Source: JBBQSU01 sp038234815 | Lineage (GTDB): Bacteria; Planctomycetota; Phycisphaerae; Tepidisphaerales; Tepidisphaeraceae | Length of the DNA stretch: 20,213 nt | Direction of reading: 5' to 3' | Assembly: GCA_038234815.1 (NCBI GenBank) | Contig: JBBQSU010000061.1 | Coordinates: 1 to 20,213, forward strand | Shown here: one piece after another, positions 15,248-20,213 of the stretch | How the letters are laid out: each line of letters begins with the position of its first letter | Numbering within the stretch: the stretch's first letter is position 1 | Translations under genes and position numbers: made by a program | Notes under the pieces: model-generated | What the model was told of the DNA's origin: nothing | Seen by the model: only the letters and a program-made list of their open reading frames with translations | The model's database searches: none

Positions 15248-15985
15248 ATGCTCGCAATCTTGGACGGGTTTGATCGGCTGTTGCATGGCTGGATGGCGTC
15301 GCAGGGGCACTCCGCCGAGTTCATTTTTCGCTTGATCTTGGCCATGCTGGCCGGCGGACTGGTCGGGCTGGAACGCGAAATCCGCGGCCGCGAAGCCGGC
15401 TTCCGCACGAACGTGCTGGTTTGCGTCGGCAGTTGCCTAGTGATGCTGGTATCCATCAATTTCGCGCTGGCCGATTGGCCACATGCCGGCAACATCAATC
15501 TGAACCTCGACCCGGCCCGAATTGCCTATAGCGTGATGACCGGGGTTGGATTCCTGGGAGCCGGCGCCATCGTCCATAGCAAAGGCTCGGTGCGCGGGCT
15601 GACAACGGCGGCGGGGTTGTGGTGCGTGGCCGCTGTTGGCCTGGCCTGCGGGTTTGGGCTTTACCTGCTTGCCTGTGTCACCACCGTGCTGGTGCTGAGC
15701 GTCCTTTGGTTGTTCGGGTACGTTGAAGCGTGGATCCCCCGGCCGCGGTATCGCACGATCACCGTTCAGCACAAATGGGAGCCGGGGTGCGTCGATGCGG
15801 CCATCAAACGCTTCGAAGCGGCCAACTTCCGTGTCGTCGATGCCAGTTTTGATCGTAGCGACGACCTGAATCGCGCTATTATTCATCTCAGCATCGGGTT
15901 TACCAACAAGCATCAGTATTACACGTTTGAGCGGCAACTGGAGAGCGACACGGAGTATCAACTTCTTTCGACCCGGGAAATTTGA
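15248..15985 (+). CDS. MgtC/SapB family membrane protein
   Basis: 245 residues. The first 160 carry about five hydrophobic segments (approx. 24-41, 53-73, 95-110, 119-133, 138-157) with the family signatures GGLVGLERE (36-44), GFRTNVLVCVGSCLVML, GVGFLGAGAI (99-108) and GLTTAAGLW (117-125). A soluble C-terminal part (about 168-245) resembles the ACT-like regulatory domain found in many members. MgtC-type proteins act in the inner membrane and are linked to magnesium limitation and control of ATP synthase. Here the specific role is unknown, and the name MgtC should not be taken to imply virulence. The ATG at 15248 is preceded by an in-frame stop three bases upstream, and the ribosome site is weak. 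The downstream PDZ gene starts 13 bp after the stop, so the two are probably co-transcribed. Confidence 0.92.
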   Translation: MLAILDGFDRLLHGWMASQGHSAEFIFRLILAMLAGGLVGLEREIRGREAGFRTNVLVCVGSCLVMLVSINFALADWPHAGNINLNLDPARIAYSVMTGVGFLGAGAIVHSKGSVRGLTTAAGLWCVAAVGLACGFGLYLLACVTTVLVLSVLWLFGYVEAWIPRPRYRTITVQHKWEPGCVDAAIKRFEAANFRVVDASFDRSDDLNRAIIHLSIGFTNKHQYYTFERQLESDTEYQLLSTREI

Positions 15986-15998
15986 CGGAGAAGCAATC

Positions 15999-16517
15999 AT
16001 GCGAATGGCATTCGGACTGGTCGGTATGCTGGTGACGTTGGGAGCGGTGATTCTCATTATCAGCCATTTCTATCTTCCGCATACCGAGGAGGTGCTGCGT
16101 CAGAATCGCAAAGTGGGCGAGCAGGTGCGCCAGATGGCCGGTGTCGATGAGAATGGCCTGAAGACCACGGAATCCGTCACCCTGGCCCCCGACATGTCCG
16201 GCAGCAAGCTGGACAACATCCTGGTGACGTCGATCGTCGCCGGCGGGCCGATGGAAAAATACTTCGGCCTGAAAAAAGACGATTGCATTATCGAAGCCAA
16301 CGGCCTGACGCTCCGCGGAATGAACGACCCGGAAATGGCCAAGGCGATGGTGTTTGAGTCATACCAGCGCAAGCTGCCATTAACGGTGCTGCGGGGATCG
16401 GAAGGACAAAAGCTAACCTTGCCCGAAACGGCGGCTCCGGGCGCGGCCAAGCCCAAGCGCACTGGGGACCCGCTTCAAAATCAACTCGACGCGCTTCAGG
16501 GAATGCCAACCCACTGA
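15999..16517 (+). CDS. Membrane-anchored PDZ domain protein
   Basis: 172 residues from ATG 15999, which follows GGAG by eight bases; an upstream in-frame extension would overlap mgtC and is not needed. One N-terminal membrane segment (about 4-24) has few charges before it, then a polar linker leads to a PDZ-like domain at about 70-141. The core reads VTSIVAGGPMEKYFGLKKDD, then IIEANGLTLRGM and LTVLRGSEGQKLTL, the usual pattern of a PDZ ligand groove. The C-terminal tail is Pro/Ala rich. No protease or other catalytic domain is present, so it probably serves as an anchor or adaptor on the periplasmic side. It follows mgtC by 13 bp and likely belongs to the same operon; a shared function is only suggested by that. 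Confidence 0.82.
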   Translation: MRMAFGLVGMLVTLGAVILIISHFYLPHTEEVLRQNRKVGEQVRQMAGVDENGLKTTESVTLAPDMSGSKLDNILVTSIVAGGPMEKYFGLKKDDCIIEANGLTLRGMNDPEMAKAMVFESYQRKLPLTVLRGSEGQKLTLPETAAPGAAKPKRTGDPLQNQLDALQGMPTH

Positions 16518-16576
16518 AGGTTTCAGGCAATGTCGAGACACTAAGCAGACAGTGAAGACTAGAGCCGTAACGCCCT

Positions 16577-16879
16577 TCAGGATTTCTCAAACTCGGCGAG
16601 CTTTTGCTGAAGCTGCTCTGCGGACATCCCGACGATTCCCACCTGCTTGTGCGGGCTGGTCGTGCCACGTTCTATCGACAACTGATGTCGTTTCACGCCG
16701 AGATGGCGGCACAAAAGGCTTAGAACGGCCTGATTGGCTTTTCCACCTTCTGGTGGAGAGCTAACGGCGATCTTTAAAACGTCGCCGAGCAGCCCGACGA
16801 TGCGATCTCGCGAGGCTCCCGGCACCACCTTGATGCCGAATCTGGCCCCGTTGACTTGCGAATCGATTTTAACCGGCAT
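16577..16879 (-). CDS. DUF167 (YggU/UPF0235) family protein
   Basis: 100 residues, the standard size. Family motifs are KVVPGASRDRIVGLLGD (17-33) and PPEGGKANQAVLSLL (42-56), followed by the SIERGTTSPHKQV segment. Function of the family is not settled; these are small alpha/beta proteins widespread in bacteria. I start at ATG 16879, eight bases after AGGAG. The frame is open for 33 more codons upstream but that part has no family similarity. It converges with the PDZ gene (59-bp gap) and diverges from the response-regulator gene. Confidence 0.93.
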   Translation of the reverse strand: MPVKIDSQVNGARFGIKVVPGASRDRIVGLLGDVLKIAVSSPPEGGKANQAVLSLLCRHLGVKRHQLSIERGTTSPHKQVGIVGMSAEQLQQKLAEFEKS

Positions 16880-16968
16880 GGCAGGGTCTCCTGACGAATG
16901 AATTTCGCAGCGAAGCGAATCGATAAATTTAGGCACTGCCGAGGCATCCCTTTTACGTTCGCGGGCCG

Positions 16969-16974
16969 TATAAT
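16969..16974 (+). promoter_or_regulatory. Exact TATAAT -10 element upstream of the response regulator
   Basis: A perfect TATAAT lies about 80 bases before the response-regulator ATG. At 17-base spacing the -35 position has no good match, so promoter strength or activator need is unclear. Confidence 0.3.
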
Positions 16975-17053
16975 ACACAACTGTCGCCTCCGTGTTTTGT
17001 TCGGACAGCTCGCCAATCGGCCCGGCGAGACTACAATCTACCGTGGAGAATTT

Positions 17054-17452
17054 ATGAGTACCGCTCTTGATGGGAAACGCGTTCTTCTGGTCGATGACGA
17101 CAATGACATTTTAACCAGCATGCAGGCGGCGTTCGAGCCGACGGGTGCGGTGGTGGAAACGGCCAGCAACGGCAACAAGGCCGTGGAACTGGCCGAGAAG
17201 AATCAGCCCGACCTGATTATTCTCGACATGATGCTGCCCGGACGGTCCGGATTCCTGGTGCTGGAGAAGATCAAAGCGCGCAAGCCGAAGAATTCAAAGC
17301 CGTTTGTCATAATGATTACGGGAAATCAGGGCCAGCGGCACAAAATGTATGCCGAGACGCTTGGTGCCAATGATTATTTCAACAAGCCGGTGAAGCTCGA
17401 CCGGCTGATTGCCAGCGCCGAAAAGCTTTTGGCCCCCCCGCCGGCGGTCTGA
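17054..17452 (+). CDS. Single-domain response regulator receiver protein
   Basis: 132 residues, all of it one CheY-like receiver domain. The phosphorylation pocket is complete: acidic pair within LLVDDD (Asp14-Asp16), phospho-acceptor Asp58 in LIILDMMLPGRSG, Thr89 in VIMITGN and Lys111 in FNKPVKL. No DNA-binding or enzymatic output domain follows, so it must act through protein contact or as a phosphorelay intermediate. ATG 17054 follows GGAG by five bases. No histidine kinase is encoded nearby, so its partner is elsewhere. It appears monocistronic, with a possible terminator at 17524-17551. Confidence 0.95.
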   Translation: MSTALDGKRVLLVDDDNDILTSMQAAFEPTGAVVETASNGNKAVELAEKNQPDLIILDMMLPGRSGFLVLEKIKARKPKNSKPFVIMITGNQGQRHKMYAETLGANDYFNKPVKLDRLIASAEKLLAPPPAV

Positions 17453-17523
17453 ACCGTCACCGAGATCGCCATCCAAAGCCAGATCGACCGCTAATTGCCG
17501 CGGGTGCTGTGGGCGTTTTGAGA

Positions 17524-17551
17524 CTCGCGCCAGGGCCCCGAGCTTTTTTTT
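17524..17551 (+). terminator. Possible intrinsic terminator after the response regulator
   Basis: CTCG and CGAG (17524-17527, 17539-17542) can pair around an 11-base GC-rich loop, followed at once by eight T (17544-17551). The stem is short, but the T-run in a GC-rich context, placed between the response regulator and the MarR promoter, favours a terminator. Confidence 0.4.
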
Positions 17552-17556
17552 GCAAC

Positions 17557-17585
17557 TTTCCACTCTCTGGCCACTAAGGTATATT
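17557..17585 (+). promoter_or_regulatory. Predicted promoter of the MarR-MacAB operon
   Basis: TTTCCA (17557-17562, 4/6 to consensus) and TATATT (17580-17585, 5/6) are separated by 17 bases. The predicted start of transcription falls near 17592, within the adjacent palindrome. This is a good arrangement for repression by blocking RNA polymerase. Confidence 0.5.
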
Positions 17586-17601
17586 TAGTTAGCTAACTAA
17601 A
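17584..17601. promoter_or_regulatory. Perfect 18-bp palindrome, likely MarR operator
   Basis: TTTAGTTAGCTAACTAAA is an exact inverted repeat overlapping the end of the -10 box and the predicted transcription start. It lies 19 bases before the MarR ATG. Size and symmetry fit the sites bound by MarR dimers, and position fits autorepression. Binding by this particular regulator is inferred from adjacency. Confidence 0.6.
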
Positions 17602-17620
17602 CAGTTGAGTGACTGCTCCA

Positions 17621-18130
17621 ATGCCGACCAGCAATACTATCCCCCAAGTCGATCTCAACCAGCCGCTGGCCGTTCGCACCTTCCGCTCTCTGATTCGGGC
17701 TATGGGCCTGATGCACCGGGCGATGGCGCCCTTTTTTGCCGGTTACGGCATCACCGCGTCACAGTGGGTGGTCTGCCGCATTCTGCTTTCCCATGAAGAA
17801 GAGACCGCAGGGGCCTTGCGCCTGACCGATCTCGGCGATCGCCTGCTCATCCGACCGCCGAGCGTAACCGGTGTGGTGCGCCGGCTTCAGTCCGAGGGAT
17901 ATATCAAAATCGGCGCGTCCGACGACGACGCGAGGGTTAAACGGGTACGCCTGACGCCCAAGGGGCGAGCGCTCACCCGGCGCGTGCGTCAGGCGCATGC
18001 GGCCCAGGTGCAAAGTGTACTGGGCGGGCTGAAGGAAATTGAACAGGCTGAACTCTTGCGTCTGCTGGTGCGTCTGGCCGATGCAATTGAGCCAAAAGTC
18101 AGCAAACATCTTGAGGTAGGTCATGCTTAA
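17621..18130 (+). CDS. MarR family transcriptional regulator
   Basis: 169 residues from ATG 17621; a GTG at 17609 would add four residues. I prefer the ATG because GAGTGA lies eight bases before it, while nothing resembling a ribosome site precedes the GTG. The winged helix-turn-helix is clear: ITASQWVVCRILL (44-56), LTDLGDRLLIRPPSVTGVVRRLQSEGYI (68-95, in family register), then the wing with DDDARVKRVRLTPKG (101-115). Flanking helices form the dimer interface. MarR proteins usually repress neighbouring efflux genes and release DNA on ligand binding. Here the last eight bases overlap the adaptor gene start, and a perfect palindrome covers the promoter, so it very likely regulates its own operon. 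Ligand unknown. Confidence 0.94.
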   Translation: MPTSNTIPQVDLNQPLAVRTFRSLIRAMGLMHRAMAPFFAGYGITASQWVVCRILLSHEEETAGALRLTDLGDRLLIRPPSVTGVVRRLQSEGYIKIGASDDDARVKRVRLTPKGRALTRRVRQAHAAQVQSVLGGLKEIEQAELLRLLVRLADAIEPKVSKHLEVGHA

Positions 18131-19454
18131 ATGGATCGTGCTGGTCATTGTGCTCGTGGCCATTGGGGCCGGAGTTTGGTATTGGCGGGCGCAGTCGGGG
18201 ACGCTCTATACCTATCGGACGGCCACGGTGGAGAAAGGGAATCTCGTCGCCACGATCAGCGCCACAGGCACAGTCGAGCCGGAAGAAGTGATCGACGTGG
18301 GCGCGCAGGTGGCAGGGAAGATCAACACTTTCGGCAAAGACCCGAAGGACCCGACTAAATTCATCGATTACCGCACGGAGGTGGACGAAGGGACGATTCT
18401 GGCCGAGATTGACCGCTCGGTCTACCAGTCCCAACTCGAGCAAGCCCAGGCACAGTTGGTGGCCGCCCAGGTGGGCGTGCAAAAATCCAAGGCCGACCTG
18501 GAACAGATGCGTGCTAAACTGGCTCAGGCCACCGCCGACTGGAAGCGCGCCGAATCTGGAGGCACGCTGGCGGGGTTGTCGCAGTCGGATTTGGATACCT
18601 ATAAGGCGAACTACCAGGTGGCAAGCGCGAACGTCTCGGTTGGCGAGGCCGCGATCGGCCAGGCCAACGCCAGCGTGCTTCAGGCCCAATCGGCAGTCCG
18701 ATTGACGGAAACCAATTTGAGTTATTGCACGATTAAATCGCCGGTCAAGGGCGTGATTATCGACCGCCGGGTGAACGTCGGCCAAACCGTCGTTTCAAGT
18801 TTGAATGCGCCCAGCCTCTTCCTCATCGCCAAAGACCTGAACCGCATGCAGGTATGGGCATCGGTGAACGAAGCCGACATCGGACACATTCATCCCGGCC
18901 AGCCCGTGACGTTCACAGTCGATGCCTATCCCGGCAAAACGTTTTACGGGAAAGTCGGCAAAGTAAGGCTTAATGCAACAATGACCTCCAACGTCGTGAC
19001 CTACACTGTGGAAGTGGTGACGGACAACAACGACGGAAAATTGCTGCCCTACCTGACTGCGAATCTCAAGTTTGAACTGGACCGCCGGGACAACGTGCTG
19101 ATGGTTCCCGCTACGGCTTTGCGGTGGCAGCCCACTTCCGATCAAGTCGCACCGGGCTACCAGGGGAGCGAGGCCGATATTCCCGCCACCAAGGATAAAA
19201 AACCAGGCAGGGGACAGAAGCCCGCAGACGCGACGATCGCCAAAGTCTGGGTGCAGGAAGGCACGCACGTCAAGCCTGTGGAAGTTCACCCGGGGCTGAG
19301 CAACGGATCGATGACCGAGATCCAGGCCAATGATCTTCCCGATGGCACGCAGATTGTGGTCAGCGCCGAGGCCGCCAGCACCGCCGACTCGGCCACGGGC
19401 AACCCGTTTATCCCCCAGTTCGGAAATCGACAGTCCCGGCAATCAGCACGATAA
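18123..19454 (+). CDS. MacA-like periplasmic adaptor subunit (HlyD/RND-MFP family)
   Basis: 443 residues. One N-terminal membrane anchor (about 4-20) is followed by a lipoyl/barrel-sandwich half (ATISATGTVEPEEVIDVGAQVAGKI, residues 43-67), a long Gln/Ala-rich coiled-coil hairpin (about 99-200), the second lipoyl half (TIKSPVKGVIIDRRVNVGQTV), a beta-barrel domain (NRMQVWASVNEADIG, GQPVTFTVDAYPG) and a membrane-proximal domain. A charged loop at about 340-372 is longer than in E. coli MacA. Such adaptors link an inner-membrane MacB-type ABC transporter to an outer-membrane channel. The ATG at 18123 overlaps the MarR stop by eight bases, and the ATPase gene follows after nine bases. No TolC-like gene is visible in the window. 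Substrate could be a drug, peptide or lipid. Confidence 0.92.
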   Translation: MLKWIVLVIVLVAIGAGVWYWRAQSGTLYTYRTATVEKGNLVATISATGTVEPEEVIDVGAQVAGKINTFGKDPKDPTKFIDYRTEVDEGTILAEIDRSVYQSQLEQAQAQLVAAQVGVQKSKADLEQMRAKLAQATADWKRAESGGTLAGLSQSDLDTYKANYQVASANVSVGEAAIGQANASVLQAQSAVRLTETNLSYCTIKSPVKGVIIDRRVNVGQTVVSSLNAPSLFLIAKDLNRMQVWASVNEADIGHIHPGQPVTFTVDAYPGKTFYGKVGKVRLNATMTSNVVTYTVEVVTDNNDGKLLPYLTANLKFELDRRDNVLMVPATALRWQPTSDQVAPGYQGSEADIPATKDKKPGRGQKPADATIAKVWVQEGTHVKPVEVHPGLSNGSMTEIQANDLPDGTQIVVSAEAASTADSATGNPFIPQFGNRQSRQSAR

Positions 19455-19463
19455 GGTTTCGCC

Positions 19464-20183
19464 ATGCCGCTCATCGAATTGCACAACCTGGTGAAAACCT
19501 ATCATCTCGGTGAGATGGACGTGCCGGTGCTCAAGGGCATTTCCATGACCGTCAAAAAAGGCGAACTGGTGGCCCTGACCGGCTCGAGTGGATCGGGCAA
19601 GAGCACGTTGATGAACATCCTTGGATGCCTTGATCATCCCACTAGCGGGTCCTACCGGTTGGGCGGACGGGAAATAGCCGACTTGTCCAGCGACGAGCGC
19701 GCCGGCGTCCGCAGCCAAATGCTCGGCTTTGTCTTTCAGAACTTCAACCTTCTCCCGCGAACGACCGCGCTGGACAACGTGACGATGCCGCTCACCTACG
19801 CCCACGCCGATCTGACCGAAGCCAAGGCCCGCCAGCGCGGCAAAGACCTGCTGGCACGGGTGGACCTGGCCGATCGCGCGCACCATCACCCCTCGCAACT
19901 GTCCGGCGGACAGCAGCAGCGCGTGGCCATCGCCAGGGCGCTGGTCAATTCCCCGGAGCTGCTTTTTGCCGACGAGCCGACCGGCAATCTCGATTCACAT
20001 ATGAGCGCGGAAATTTTGCAGATGTTCCGGCGGTTAAATCGAGAAGAAGGTCTGACCATCATCATCGTCACCCATGATCCCGAAGTCGCCGCCAGTGCAG
20101 ACCGCACGATCAAACTGCGTGACGGACTGATCGATGCCGAGGTCGGCGCAGCGGTGAACGCGGAGAAGACGGGCGCATTATGA
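19464..20183 (+). CDS. ABC transporter ATP-binding protein, MacB/LolD type
   Basis: 239 residues, a complete nucleotide-binding domain. Walker A is GSSGSGKST (40-48), the Q-loop Gln92 lies in FVFQNFNLLP, the signature is LSGGQQQR (146-153), Walker B is LLFADEPTGNLD (166-177) and the switch His204 lies in IIVTHD. The sequence around LGFVFQNFNLLPRTTALDNV is typical of the MacB/LolD/FtsE group, which powers mechanotransmission permeases rather than channel-type importers. Unlike E. coli MacB, the ATPase is a separate polypeptide. Start ATG 19464 follows AAGG by seven bases. Its stop overlaps the next start codon in an ATGA arrangement. Confidence 0.95.
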   Translation: MPLIELHNLVKTYHLGEMDVPVLKGISMTVKKGELVALTGSSGSGKSTLMNILGCLDHPTSGSYRLGGREIADLSSDERAGVRSQMLGFVFQNFNLLPRTTALDNVTMPLTYAHADLTEAKARQRGKDLLARVDLADRAHHHPSQLSGGQQQRVAIARALVNSPELLFADEPTGNLDSHMSAEILQMFRRLNREEGLTIIIVTHDPEVAASADRTIKLRDGLIDAEVGAAVNAEKTGAL

Positions 20184-20213
20184 GAACCATCATCCGCACG
20201 ATGAAGACCGCCA
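20180..20213 (+). CDS. Start of next gene, expected MacB/FtsX-type permease (cut by window edge)
   Basis: Only eleven codons are visible (MRTIIRTMKTA), beginning at an ATG that overlaps the ATPase stop by four bases. The basic, amphipathic opening resembles the N-terminus of MacB-type permeases, and a permease is the missing partner of the adaptor and ATPase. The identity rests on position, not on the residues seen. Confidence 0.5.
   Translation, partial: MRTIIRTMKTA

Noticed and set aside
15126..15257. 44-residue N-terminal extension of ValS
   Set aside because: No family similarity, and it would overlap the divergent mgtC start and the best promoter candidate.
16513..16526. CTGAA-GGT-TTCAG palindrome at the end of the PDZ gene as a terminator
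   Set aside because: Only five base pairs, AT-containing, and no T-run after it.
1..20213. CRISPR arrays, insertion sequences, tRNA genes, prophage or defence islands
   Set aside because: No spaced direct repeats, terminal inverted repeats with transposase, cloverleaf-like sequence or phage/defence protein motifs were seen on either strand.

Overview
The window looks like chromosomal DNA of a GC-rich planctomycete-like bacterium. The main clue is the cluster at 1-3262 on the minus strand. It holds a DUF1549/DUF1553 protein, a Tat-exported DUF1501 protein and the start of a third secreted protein, a cassette expanded almost only in Planctomycetota and some Verrucomicrobia-type relatives. I see no phage genes, transposase, CRISPR array, rRNA or tRNA. 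Gene spacing and base composition look like ordinary core and accessory chromosome.

Layout. (1) 1-3262, minus: DUF1549/DUF1553, then DUF1501, then a truncated secreted protein, as one tight transcription unit. (2) 3631-10899, minus: glgX/treX - treZ - treY. This is a compact operon with a 14-bp gap and then an 8-bp overlap. It encodes the TreX-TreZ-TreY route from glycogen or maltodextrin to trehalose, preceded by a plausible sigma70-type promoter at 10963-10991. (3) 11290-11823, plus: a YqgE/AlgH-family protein. (4) 11832-15125, minus: valyl-tRNA synthetase with several insertions, convergent with yqgE (8-bp gap). Its promoter-like sequence suggests a nearly leaderless mRNA. (5) 15248-16517, plus: an MgtC/SapB membrane protein and a membrane-anchored PDZ protein. 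(6) 16577-16879, minus: a small DUF167 (YggU) protein. (7) 17054-17452, plus: a single-domain response regulator receiver. (8) 17621 to the right edge, plus: a MarR-type regulator behind a promoter overlapped by a perfect 18-bp palindrome, then a MacA-like adaptor, a MacB/LolD-type ATPase and the first codons of the next gene (expected permease). All are coupled by overlaps or very short gaps.

How the genes work together. The trehalose operon is self-contained: GlgX/TreX debranches glycogen, TreY isomerises the reducing end to maltooligosyl-trehalose, and TreZ releases trehalose. The right-hand operon reads as a self-regulated efflux or export unit of the MacAB class. The left cassette is probably exported, but its biochemical role is not established.

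I did not find a clear new biological system. The most interesting leads are: an A8 run at the end of treZ placed so that loss of one A would fuse TreZ to TreY; the probable CTG start of the DUF1549/DUF1553 gene next to a strong hairpin; the three insertions in ValS; and the palindromic operator ahead of the MarR-MacAB operon. Motif positions were read by eye, and no alignment or database search was run.
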